A stretch of DNA of 8,281 nucleotides, taken from positions 1 through 8,281 of the forward strand of contig DATFXM010000036.1 of the NCBI GenBank assembly GCA_035315885.1, written 5' to 3'. The position numbers and the translations under genes were made by a program. Shown in pieces: positions 1 to 7,050 of the stretch (positions within the stretch are counted from its first letter, which is position 1; each line of letters starts with the position of its first letter). Origin of the DNA: DATFXM01 sp035315885 (GTDB taxonomy: Bacteria > Acidobacteriota > Blastocatellia > UBA7656). The notes beneath the pieces were generated by a model. The model worked only from the letters and a program-made list of their open reading frames with translations, ran no database searches and was not told the DNA's origin.

Positions 1-2
1 TG

Positions 3-848
3 TTTTCGCGACGTGAGATGATTAAGAGCAGCGTGCTCGCCGCCGGAGCGCTTCCTTCAATCACCAGCAGCGCATCAGCGACGATCCACCGAGAGGGCGA
101 TGATCCGTGGCGCGGCCTGAGAGTCGGAGTCGCCTCTTACACCTTGAGGAAGATGCCGCTCGAAGCAGCAATCAAAGCGATTCAGCGCGTGGGTTTGAAA
201 TACGTATCTATCAAAGACTTTCACTTGCCGCTGAACAGCACGTTGGAACAGCGCCGAGCAGTTGCGCAAAAGTTTAAAGATGCAGGAATCACTCCTCTGA
301 GTTGCGGCAACGTTTCTATGGAAAACAACGAAGGAGAAATTCGCCAGGCTTTTGAATACGCGAGGGACATCGGATTGCCTACTATTGTTTGCAGCCCCCA
401 TCCAGACTCGATGCCGATCCTGGACCGAATGGTAAAAGAGTTCAATATCAGGCTAGCGATACACAACCACGGACCCGAAGACAAGCGCTTCCCCTCCCCT
501 TACGATGTCTGGAAAGCAGTGCAGCCTCACGACGCGCGTATCGGACTCTGCATTGATGTTGGTCACACGGCTCGCTCAAAAGTCGATCCCGCAGAAGCGA
601 TAGTCAAGTGCCGCGCGCGTCTGTACGACATGCACTTCAAGGATATAGCCAGCCTGGACCCGAAGGCTGAAACAGTCGAAGCCGGGCGTGGCGTCCTTGA
701 CCTGCAGGCAATTTTGCGCGCAGCGGTGAAGATTCAGTATCAGCATCTGCTCAGCTTCGAGTATGAAAAGGATGCTGACGATCCGCTTCCGGGATTGGCG
801 GAGACGGTTGGATACGCTAAGGGTTTGCTCGCGGTGATGATTAGATAG
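3..848 (+). CDS. Tat-exported sugar phosphate isomerase/epimerase-type TIM barrel (5' partial)
   Basis: The product resembles the xylose isomerase-like TIM-barrel family (sugar phosphate isomerases/epimerases). These are usually metal-dependent enzymes that isomerise or epimerise sugars; the substrate cannot be read from sequence. Numbering from the ATG at 18, the barrel runs from about residue 33 to 276. Visible family signatures are A-I-H-N-H-G (147-152), C-I-D-V-G-H (178-183, probable metal ligands D180 and H183), M-H-F-K-D (205-209), G-R-G-V-L-D (223-228) and S-F-E-Y-E (246-250). The frame is open to the window edge. Codons 3-17 read F-S-R-R-E before M-I-K, giving the twin-arginine motif S-R-R-E-M-I-K. 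A hydrophobic stretch and an A-S-A cleavage site (about residue 21) follow. The ATG at 18 is therefore internal to the signal peptide and the real start lies upstream. Export by Tat suggests a folded, cofactor-loaded periplasmic enzyme. It ends convergently with the next gene. Family call is strong; exact reaction unknown. Confidence 0.88.
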   Translation, partial: FSRREMIKSSVLAAGALPSITSSASATIHREGDDPWRGLRVGVASYTLRKMPLEAAIKAIQRVGLKYVSIKDFHLPLNSTLEQRRAVAQKFKDAGITPLSCGNVSMENNEGEIRQAFEYARDIGLPTIVCSPHPDSMPILDRMVKEFNIRLAIHNHGPEDKRFPSPYDVWKAVQPHDARIGLCIDVGHTARSKVDPAEAIVKCRARLYDMHFKDIASLDPKAETVEAGRGVLDLQAILRAAVKIQYQHLLSFEYEKDADDPLPGLAETVGYAKGLLAVMIR

Positions 849-1022
849 ACCAGCCTTAGCGAGTCTCTGCATATGCTGCGCTTATTCGCAGTTGACTGAT
901 TACGTTGAGACGTTCACGAGCTTGCACACCACTTTGACATGATAGTGACTTTGATTACCATCAACCCGCCTGTTTTTCTCCCGTCATCAGGAGCTGCACA
1001 AATGCCAACGACAGTAGACCAG

Positions 1023-1064
1023 CTCCCTACGGGAGTCAGAACGCTCAGAGTAGAATGCTGAGCG
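1023..1064 (-). terminator. Possible weak hairpin terminator after the FecR/Ig gene
   Basis: Two perfect hairpins lie just past the minus-strand stop codon. One is C-G-C-T-C-A-G (1042-1048) pairing with 1058-1064, a 7-bp stem with a 9-nt loop starting 6 nt after the stop. The other is C-T-C-C-C (1023-1027) pairing with 1031-1035, with a 3-nt loop. Neither has a clear U-tract on either strand, so this could be a 3'-end stabilising structure or a factor-assisted terminator between the convergent genes. Confidence 0.3.
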
Positions 1065-1070
1065 CGATCG

Positions 1071-2102
1071 CTAAGGCTTGGGCGTGATATTTGGCGGCAA
1101 AGCAGTCACCGCTTCCTTGTTGTTTTGCAACTGCTTCACTACAACCACAGCGGCTACTGTACCCCCGGCCACTGCTGCTGCAACGATTCCCAACGTCGTT
1201 CCAGTCAGTATCCCCGCCGCGGTCGTAGTCACTCCGATCGTCGTAGAAGTGGTGGTGCCCGCAACGGTGGCCGTTACCGACGACGAGGCGCTCGCAGGAC
1301 CCGCCGTGAAACTCGTCGCAGCGACGCCCTGCGCATTGGTTGCTACCGTCACGCTGGTTCCAGCGGTAACGCCGGATCCCAACGTGCCTCCTTGTCCTGC
1401 AAGCAAGAATATTACTGGTGTGTCGGGCACCGGACGGTCGTTCTTGTCTGTCACTCTCACTTGAACCTGACGGGTTGAGCGCGCCCGCACACTCAGCCCC
1501 GCTCCGGAGGTGACAGGCCTCCCGAGCTCGTCGACAAATTGTATTTTGAGATCGCTCTGACGCAGCGGTTCCGCTCGAACCTTGCCAGCGATAGTCGTCA
1601 GCATCACTTGACCTTCGTTAACTCCCAGCTTGAATGTTGCCCCGGGAGACGTCGTAAAAGCTGACCCACCCGCTTCGACGTATGCCGCGGTCTCCGCCAT
1701 GAGCTTCAGACTGATTTCGCCGGCAACCAGCGATACAATCAACACCCTGCAACTGTTAGCTTCCTCATACCTCGACCTCGCGCTGGCGAACCTCGTTGCA
1801 GCACCCCTCCCAAGCGTCACCCGCCCAAGCTGATAGAACTCGACCTGGACGCATGCGTCCAGCGCTTGAACCATCTCGCCGCTCCAGATGAACTTTTCTC
1901 CACGACCGGCGCGCCCGTTGATGCTCACCGGTGTGAACGCTTGCACCTCACCTATTGGTCCCGCAACCGCTGTTGCGTAGAGATGTATTGACCTTTCTCG
2001 CCCAGAACCTGGGTCATCAGCCCGCGCCGGCTGCGGCAACAGGCTGACAGTCAGCGCAACAACTAGAATTGAGCTTACGGCAAGGGATTTGGTTCTTATC
2101 AT
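1071..2102 (-). CDS. Exported FecR-like / bacterial Ig-like (Big_1) protein with C-terminal membrane segment
   Basis: The 343-residue product has a Sec signal peptide (residues 1-28, basic M-I-R-T-K, hydrophobic core, A-R-A cleavage). A FecR-like region spans about 50-178, including Y-V-E-A-G-G-S-A-F-T-T and G-V-N-E-G-Q-V, as in domains that sense or scaffold at the envelope. A Big_1/invasin-like Ig fold spans about 210-292 (V-T-D-K-N-D-R-P-V-P-D-T-P-V, then T-N-A-Q-G-V-A). A glycine/alanine/valine-rich hydrophobic helix at about 296-322 is followed by a short polar tail, which suggests inner-membrane anchoring. There is no anti-sigma helical N-terminus and no neighbouring sigma factor or TonB receptor, so it is unlikely to be a classic iron-signalling FecR. 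It is more likely a structural or surface protein. The ATG at 2102 is chosen over the one at 2117 because G-G-G-A-G lies 8 nt upstream of it. The stop is at 1071-1073. It lies 101 bp downstream of the large modular gene, in the same direction. Confidence 0.82.
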   Translation of the reverse strand: MIRTKSLAVSSILVVALTVSLLPQPARADDPGSGRERSIHLYATAVAGPIGEVQAFTPVSINGRAGRGEKFIWSGEMVQALDACVQVEFYQLGRVTLGRGAATRFASARSRYEEANSCRVLIVSLVAGEISLKLMAETAAYVEAGGSAFTTSPGATFKLGVNEGQVMLTTIAGKVRAEPLRQSDLKIQFVDELGRPVTSGAGLSVRARSTRQVQVRVTDKNDRPVPDTPVIFLLAGQGGTLGSGVTAGTSVTVATNAQGVAATSFTAGPASASSSVTATVAGTTTSTTIGVTTTAAGILTGTTLGIVAAAVAGGTVAAVVVVKQLQNNKEAVTALPPNITPKP

Positions 2103-2110
2103 TACTATTT

Positions 2111-2115
2111 CTCCC
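2111..2115 (-). promoter_or_regulatory. Ribosome binding site that decides the FecR/Ig start
   Basis: On the minus strand G-G-G-A-G sits 8 nt before the ATG at 2102-2100. The alternative ATG at 2117-2115 overlaps this site and has no purine-rich motif upstream, so the inner start is preferred. Using it also puts the signal peptide's basic residues right at the N-terminus. Confidence 0.6.
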
Positions 2116-2163
2116 ATGAAGAAGTTCCGCGGTGCCCCTGTTCAAGGGGAATGGCCCCCTGGC

Positions 2164-2190
2164 TCTCCGCAAGAATGCGGAACTACGAAC
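2164..2190 (-). repeat. REP-like element (GTAG plus hairpin) between two secreted-protein genes
   Basis: On the minus strand a G-T-A-G tetranucleotide (2186-2183) is followed by T-C-C-G-C, a 6-nt loop and G-C-G-G-A, a perfect 5-bp stem (2166-2170 with 2177-2181). A GTAG-type tetranucleotide next to a short palindrome is the hallmark of REP elements mobilised by REP-associated tyrosine transposases (RAYTs). It lies in the 101-bp gap right after the stop of the large modular gene, a typical REP position. I see only this one copy and no RAYT gene here, so the call rests on the motif and location. Confidence 0.45.
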
Positions 2191-2203
2191 TCATGCCGGT
2201 TAG

Positions 2204-5200
2204 TTATGGAATCACAGAGTCGAGGCGTCGCCTCGGCAGCCGCAGCGTCACTCTCTTCTGGCCAGCGCCCGTTCTTACGCTCGGAGCGCTCGCTCCAAGG
2301 GTGGCAGTCGCAGACACGTTGGTCTCGGCGTCGAAAACAGTGAGCCGCACCCCCGCGATTTCCGGATGGCTGCTTGCTCCTGAAAAGGGTTGCTCCACCG
2401 TGAAGCTCTGGCCTCTAGTAAGCCCCAGCGATTGAAGCGCCTGCGAAAGATTCACTTCTAGCGGCGGCCCGACAGCCTGACCGCTGCTGTCGAGGAACTC
2501 GTGCGATGCCCGGCTAACATCCAGATTTGAATCGAACACAGAATATGTCAGCGTGAACCGATCGCCCGATTTCGTAAAAGACACGGCCGGCGGCCGGCTC
2601 GTGTTTCCCGGATCGATCAGTCTCAATGCGCTGGCTACGCGGCCTGTCACGTTTATCGTCAGCGTCTGGTTGTTACTTGTAGTGAAGTTTACGGTAGAGG
2701 TGACAACGTCGGGCAGCACTTGATTGGCCGCGAGATTACTCGATCGCGCAGCCACTGCTGGAATGCTCGGATTGAATGTCACTCGAAAGCCCTGTTGACC
2801 CACTGGAATCGGCGCCGTCGTCCCAACGCTCAGCCGCGTATCGGCCGCACCCGGATTGACCACGAAGACCGTGTAGAATCCGCTGTCGTCCGGATTGGTA
2901 ATGCTGCCGCTCACGGCGCTGCCCGTCCGTCTGATTGAAGAGAGAGTGATGTCAACGGCAGCCGGAGCTACGTTGAGGATCGCGAATGTGTCGGACGGCG
3001 GATTTTGATTCGGCAGTGTGATTGGGCCGAAGTCGATCGCGGTCTTGTCGAGCGAGGGGTTGTTCGGAATAAACGGGTTCACTGTGACACTGAAGCCGCA
3101 CGAGCCTTTATTGTTCGCCGAATCGGTCGCCGAGCACACTACCGTGGTGACGCCCACAGGGAAACTTGATCCAGACGGCGGCGAGCAGGCGATAATAACT
3201 CCAGCAGGATTGCCCCCAATCGTCGGCGGCGGATAGTTCACCACAACCGACGTTTGTCCCTGCGCCGCGTCAGCTCGGACATTCGCCGGGCAGTTAATGG
3301 CGATCGGATTCGTAGCGACAATCACGCTCACGATAACAGTGTTGTTGGAAGAAATGACATCGTTAGTGACACTTGTGACCGTAGCGATGTTGTCGATCTT
3401 TGTGCCGTTGGTAACCGAAGGGTTTACGGTGGCTTCAAACGTTATTGCGCCCGTTCCGTTTAGCGCCATCAGGGGAAAGGTTACTGTGCGCGTATTGCCA
3501 GTTCCGCCGCAGGTGCCTCCGCCCGTCGACGAGCAGGATAGAAACGTCAACTCGGCGGGCAGGTTATCCGTCACCACAACGTTGTTAGCTATTTGTGGCC
3601 CGTTGTTGGTAACGGTGATTGTATAGGTCAGTTTGTCGCCGGGCTTGGGCGCGCTGGATGAGGCGGACATCGTAATGGCCACGTCAGCAGACGCCACCGC
3701 AATACCGATGCACGGAGAAAACTCCGAAGTATTGCCCGACGGGTCCGTTGCGGTTGCGGTGAGCACCTGCCCCTCGATCGGCAGGCTTGTCGTGAATATG
3801 AAACTCGCGCTGCAACCGGCGTCGGTCGTAACCGTCGTCGAGCCAATCAGATTCTGACCTTCGCCAAAACCAGTCGGATCACAACCATCGTTGGAGAAAA
3901 ACTGGATGGTGAATGTCGTACCGGAAATGCTGTTGAGGGTCCCCCGAATTGTTGTCACTCCAGCGGAGGTGAACGCGGAAGTCAATACAGGTGAGTTTTG
4001 GAGGTTGTTCGGACCCACGTCCAGGTCGCAGGGATCGTTGGGCGTTACTCCAAGGGGGTCAAGATCTATTCCCAAGCCATTGTTGGAGAAGATGGAATTG
4101 GACAAGATGGCATTGCCATTCGCGGCGCCCTTCACGTTCACGCCGGCGGCGCCATTAAACGCGATGATGTTCCCCGAAGCGGCGGACGCCCCCCCAACCG
4201 AGTTGCCGCTGGCGTTATTCAGGATCAGAACGCCGGAAGCGACGTTGCCAAGTGCGAAACTCCCGGAGGCATCCGTACCAATAAAGTTTCCCAGCACGGC
4301 GTTACCGGTCCCCGATCCGCCGATACCGATCTCGACCCCCGTCCCATTGCCTGAAATGATATTCCGCGCTCCAGGCGCCGTCCCTCCGACTGTGTTGCCG
4401 CTAGCATCGCTGATCCGAATGCCGGCAATACCGAAGCCAATGGCTAAAGTCCCGGAGGCATCTGTACCAATAAAGTTTCCCAGCACGGAGTTACCGGTCG
4501 CCGTATTGACCATCACGATCGCCCCAGCACTGCCTCCCGAAATGATATTCCGCGCGCCGGGCGCCGTCCCCCCGACTGTTGTGCCGCTAGCACCGTTCCC
4601 GATCTGAATGCCGTTAAAGCTGTTACCAACCTCGAAATTTCCGGAGGCATCTGTACCAATAAAATTCCCCAGCACCGAGTTACCAGCCGCGTTGTTAAAG
4701 ATCGAGATCCCCACAGTATTGCCTGAAATGATATTTCTCGCCGCGGCTGCTGTTCCTCCGATAACATTGTTGGAACTGAGGCCAGGTATGAAAACTCCCT
4801 GAGTGTTTCCGAGCGCGACGCTCCCACTCGGGTCAGTTCCCAGGAAGTTACCCTCGACTACATTAAGTCCGTTTATCTGGAGTAGAATGGCGTTGTCAGC
4901 GCGATTGATGACCAGTCCCCGTATCGTGCTGGCGCCAGCAAACAAGTCAATCACAAATGCGGAAACTAAATTGCCGTTCAACTCGATGATCGGGCTCCCG
5001 GCAAAACCAGGCTGCGTCGTTCCATCAATCGTTACCGGGTCGGTTATAATGGGCAAGGGTGATGTGAGGTTTATGGTTTGAAGACCACCGCCTCCGATAT
5101 TAAAGGTTATGACATCGAGCCCCGGAGTCCCGTTTGAGTCAATTATCGCCTGCCTCAGCGAGCCTAGACCGCTGTTATTCCCATTTATCACCGGGATGGC

Positions 5201-6604
5201 GGTCGCAATGTGCACTACACTCGTTGGGCTTACTGCGCCGCTCCTGAGAAGCACCAAATCGTTCAGCGCACAACTGCTCAATCGCATCGGCAAGACCGCG
5301 ACCGGTTCTGACTCTACATCCAACGACACCGGCTGCAAGCTCGAACCTTGAGCGCTGGTGTCTTTCTGGCCCGCGACGATGTGCAATTGGCTGCTCGCCG
5401 GGTCAACTATCACCAGGTCATCCGCCGGAATGCTTGAAACCCGCGCGCGGACCAAAGTAGTAGCACTAGACCAATGGTCAGGGATTAGTTCTTCGTCTCT
5501 CCAGGTTTTAATACCGGAGCTTTTCTTCCTTTTGGTGTTGACCTCCGCCGGAGTTAGAAGATGAATGCCGCCATCGCCGGTGAGCAAAGCCAAGCCTTTC
5601 TTATGATCGCCTTTGAAGTCCCCAATAGCTAAGCCCTTCAGCGCAAATGGGAACGCTCGCCGACTGATGCGCGCTTCCGGGACTTCCATTTGTCTCTGTC
5701 GGTCCAGCCATAATTTACGATCTCGCCCGTACACGACAACCAGAGCGTTCGCGGCAGCTATCGCCATATCCATCTCATAATCATTGTCAAGATCGCCCAA
5801 TGCTATCGACGTCGCTTCTCCCGGCAAATCGAATTCTTCGGCTTCGCCTCGGAGCGCACCTTCTAGCGATTCAAACACCAGCGCCTTGGGACCATCCGCT
5901 GAGACTATGCCTACGACCAAATCGGTCAATCCATCAGCGCGGTTTACTTCGCCTGTGGCCATCGCGGTTATTCGACCGGGCAACTTTATGGGTCTGGCTG
6001 CCGCAAAGCTTCCATGACCGTCTCCTGCCGACAAATAGAGTGAGTCGTCTCCACGCGCCGCGGTGACCGCGTCCCAGTGTCCGTCCGCATCGAAGTCTCC
6101 TGCACCAATAAAGTCAGGCCCGCGGGGCAACTCGAAAGCTCGCGCCGATCGCAAGAAAGGCGAGTCGGTGAATTCTCCATTAACGCGGCGTTGCTGAGCC
6201 TCTGGAGTGTTGGGATAAATTGAATCAACATTGCCGCCTATCCAGGAGAGAATGCCCCCACCCGGTCCGCTGTATCCGCATAGAAGGTCCGGAACGCCGT
6301 CCTCGTCGAAGTCAGCCGAGGTAAGCGAGAGCGGCTGTGCCGAGCCCTGCTGCAACGTCTTTTCGGCTTTCGAAGCCGCGGTGAAGGAAGTTGGCACTTC
6401 TCTCCCATCAGCCAGACGGATCCACGGATTGCCTCGACCTACCGCGTGGACTGTGACGTCGTCAGCGCCCAGAATAGACTGAGGGAAAGCGCTGTTGGCA
6501 AGCACCTTCCGGGAACATTCCGGAAGAGTAAACAGACTCATTAAAGCTATGATCGCGAGGATGAGACGCTCTCTATACCTGGGGCGTGACACTGGTGTTT
6601 GCAT
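2204..6604 (-). CDS. Giant secreted modular protein: FG-GAP propeller, right-handed beta-helix, DUF11, HYR
   Basis: The 1466-residue product is a secreted or surface protein, probably an adhesin or matrix component. A signal peptide covers residues 1-36 (basic R-P-R-Y-R-E-R, hydrophobic core, V-L-A cleavage). FG-GAP/VCBS propeller repeats span about 90-350, with calcium-type motifs D-F-D-E-D-G (98-103), D-F-D-A-D-G (170-175) and D-L-D-N-D (271-275); a fourth near 329 is degenerate. G-S-L-R-Q-A-I (481-487) opens a parallel beta-helix of the kind seen in predicted outer-membrane repeat proteins, to about 850, including four 61-63 residue repeats. A linker sandwich ends in G-N-T-S-E-F-S (957-963). 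DUF11 spans about 974-1097 and HYR about 1098-1178 with cysteines at 1105, 1140, 1157 and 1169. Further beta-sandwich domains run to the end. There is no recognisable PEP-CTERM, LPXTG or type-IX sorting tail. The ATG at 6604 is preferred over 6673 because A-A-G-G-A-G lies 6 nt upstream. No catalytic residues are evident. Confidence 0.9.
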   Translation of the reverse strand: MQTPVSRPRYRERLILAIIALMSLFTLPECSRKVLANSAFPQSILGADDVTVHAVGRGNPWIRLADGREVPTSFTAASKAEKTLQQGSAQPLSLTSADFDEDGVPDLLCGYSGPGGGILSWIGGNVDSIYPNTPEAQQRRVNGEFTDSPFLRSARAFELPRGPDFIGAGDFDADGHWDAVTAARGDDSLYLSAGDGHGSFAAARPIKLPGRITAMATGEVNRADGLTDLVVGIVSADGPKALVFESLEGALRGEAEEFDLPGEATSIALGDLDNDYEMDMAIAAANALVVVYGRDRKLWLDRQRQMEVPEARISRRAFPFALKGLAIGDFKGDHKKGLALLTGDGGIHLLTPAEVNTKRKKSSGIKTWRDEELIPDHWSSATTLVRARVSSIPADDLVIVDPASSQLHIVAGQKDTSAQGSSLQPVSLDVESEPVAVLPMRLSSCALNDLVLLRSGAVSPTSVVHIATAIPVINGNNSGLGSLRQAIIDSNGTPGLDVITFNIGGGGLQTINLTSPLPIITDPVTIDGTTQPGFAGSPIIELNGNLVSAFVIDLFAGASTIRGLVINRADNAILLQINGLNVVEGNFLGTDPSGSVALGNTQGVFIPGLSSNNVIGGTAAAARNIISGNTVGISIFNNAAGNSVLGNFIGTDASGNFEVGNSFNGIQIGNGASGTTVGGTAPGARNIISGGSAGAIVMVNTATGNSVLGNFIGTDASGTLAIGFGIAGIRISDASGNTVGGTAPGARNIISGNGTGVEIGIGGSGTGNAVLGNFIGTDASGSFALGNVASGVLILNNASGNSVGGASAASGNIIAFNGAAGVNVKGAANGNAILSNSIFSNNGLGIDLDPLGVTPNDPCDLDVGPNNLQNSPVLTSAFTSAGVTTIRGTLNSISGTTFTIQFFSNDGCDPTGFGEGQNLIGSTTVTTDAGCSASFIFTTSLPIEGQVLTATATDPSGNTSEFSPCIGIAVASADVAITMSASSSAPKPGDKLTYTITVTNNGPQIANNVVVTDNLPAELTFLSCSSTGGGTCGGTGNTRTVTFPLMALNGTGAITFEATVNPSVTNGTKIDNIATVTSVTNDVISSNNTVIVSVIVATNPIAINCPANVRADAAQGQTSVVVNYPPPTIGGNPAGVIIACSPPSGSSFPVGVTTVVCSATDSANNKGSCGFSVTVNPFIPNNPSLDKTAIDFGPITLPNQNPPSDTFAILNVAPAAVDITLSSIRRTGSAVSGSITNPDDSGFYTVFVVNPGAADTRLSVGTTAPIPVGQQGFRVTFNPSIPAVAARSSNLAANQVLPDVVTSTVNFTTSNNQTLTINVTGRVASALRLIDPGNTSRPPAVSFTKSGDRFTLTYSVFDSNLDVSRASHEFLDSSGQAVGPPLEVNLSQALQSLGLTRGQSFTVEQPFSGASSHPEIAGVRLTVFDAETNVSATATLGASAPSVRTGAGQKRVTLRLPRRRLDSVIP
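4115..4864 (-). repeat. Four in-frame tandem repeats (61-63 codons) in the beta-helix
   Basis: Units begin at residues 581, 642, 705 and 768 of the large protein, each opening with N-x-V-x-G-N-F-(I/L)-G-T-D. Spacings are 183, 189 and 189 nt. The DNA is also conserved: blocks starting at 4263, 4452 and 4641 are nearly identical over about 48 nt. A second block at 4353-4395 matches 4542-4584 with only a few substitutions. The unit nearest the N-terminus (4682-4864) is more divergent. This suggests recent duplication or gene conversion of the inner units; each unit should add about three coils to the helix. Confidence 0.85.
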
Positions 6605-6610
6605 CACAAG

Positions 6611-6616
6611 CTCCTT
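6611..6616 (-). promoter_or_regulatory. Ribosome binding site that decides the start of the giant modular gene
   Basis: On the minus strand A-A-G-G-A-G lies 6 nt before the ATG at 6604-6602, an almost ideal Shine-Dalgarno arrangement. The frame stays open a further 23 codons to 6673, but that extension is polar and basic and would bury the signal peptide. Confidence 0.7.
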
Positions 6617-6644
6617 CTGGATTCCCGGTATTTGTCGCAGTACG

Positions 6645-6706
6645 CTTCCGGTTCGCCGAGTGGTGAGAGCCACTCCTCGTCGAGGCTTAGACGGTGAAGC
6701 CGGAAG
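6645..6706 (-). promoter_or_regulatory. Structured 5' leader candidate (closed multi-branch fold) of the giant gene
   Basis: Read on the minus strand, a perfect 7-bp outer stem (C-T-T-C-C-G-G at 6706-6700 with 6651-6645) encloses two hairpins. One is a perfect 6-bp stem with a 6-nt loop (6675-6670 with 6663-6658). The other is a 3-4 bp stem with a 3-nt loop (6685-6682 with 6678-6675, sharing one base). It ends about 40 nt before the start codon and 28 nt before the ribosome binding site. I could not match it to a known riboswitch class; the c-di-GMP-I and hammerhead core motifs are absent. Whether it is transcribed is unknown, as no clear promoter was found upstream. Confidence 0.35.
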
Positions 6707-6787
6707 AAGACGCCTCTTTATTCAGAGCTGGCTATTCAGACCTAACTTTGGCCCTGGCAACAGCCAGCAGACCAGGTTTTCCCCAAA

Positions 6788-6810
6788 CTTAATGAACGGA
6801 AGCCATTAAG
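6788..6810. repeat. Perfect 7-bp dyad with 9-nt spacer (possible operator)
   Basis: C-T-T-A-A-T-G (6788-6794) is repeated as its reverse complement at 6804-6810. The half-site spacing of 16 bp centre to centre is compatible with a dimeric helix-turn-helix regulator bound to one DNA face. It is about 185 bp upstream of the start of the giant gene, next to an A-rich tract. No regulator gene is visible in the window. Confidence 0.3.
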
Positions 6811-6984
6811 AAAACGGGCCGATTCATTTCACTGCTGTTACAAGACAACCTGGAGTGGACGTCATTCGTCTGCTGATTCCGGATAGTAGCTACGTTTGTT
6901 CCGCGGATCGCGCCTGCTGGACGACGAAAAGTCAACAGGGAACACATCGGACATCAACTAATCTCACCAGCTGGCGGTTGCGAT

Positions 6985-7010
6985 TGAGCCTCGGCCATAG
7001 GCTCAGTTTT
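6985..7010 (+). terminator. Rho-independent terminator-like hairpin, + strand
   Basis: T-G-A-G-C-C-T (6985-6991) pairs perfectly with 6999-7005 around a 7-nt loop, and four T follow at 7007-7010. The stem-plus-U-tract works only on the + strand, yet no + strand gene is recognised upstream between 6810 and 6985. It could end an unannotated short RNA, or be left over from a decayed gene. Confidence 0.4.
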
Positions 7011-7046
7011 AAGAATCCTTTGAGTGAGGAAAACTAAGTCAAAGGA
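7011..7046 (-). terminator. Terminator-like hairpin, minus strand
   Basis: T-C-C-T-T-T-G-A (7016-7023) pairs perfectly with 7039-7046 around a 15-nt spacer. Read on the minus strand it is followed by T-T-C-T-T. It begins 4 nt past the stop codon of the weak minus-strand frame at 7051-7560 and faces the + strand terminator just to its left. The long loop makes it a weaker candidate than the 6985 hairpin. Confidence 0.3.
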
Positions 7047-7050
7047 CAAA

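Noticed and set aside
1064..1071. GCGATCGC octamer resembling the cyanobacterial HIP1 palindrome
   Set aside because: A single occurrence at a gene end; HIP1 is meaningful only when highly over-represented, and the proteins do not suggest a cyanobacterium.
1078..1478. Two + strand frames over the FecR/Ig gene, one Thr/Val/Ala-rich and one Arg/Ser-rich
   Set aside because: Antisense shadows of the low-complexity Thr/Ala/Val-rich 3' end of the minus-strand gene; no ribosome binding site or family resemblance.
3891..4607. 238-codon + strand frame with repeats of P-E-A-S-V-P-I-K-F-P-S
   Set aside because: It lies antisense to the beta-helix repeats; its apparent periodicity is the reverse complement of the true 189-nt coding repeat.
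6645..6706. Known riboswitch or hammerhead ribozyme
   Set aside because: The conserved c-di-GMP-I motifs and the hammerhead C-U-G-A-N-G-A core are not found; only the branched shape is suggestive.
6753..6780. + strand terminator (C-T-G-G-C hairpin then T-T-T-T)
   Set aside because: The T-run does not directly follow the strong stem; the stem that does abut it has only 5 bp and a long loop, and no gene precedes it on the + strand.
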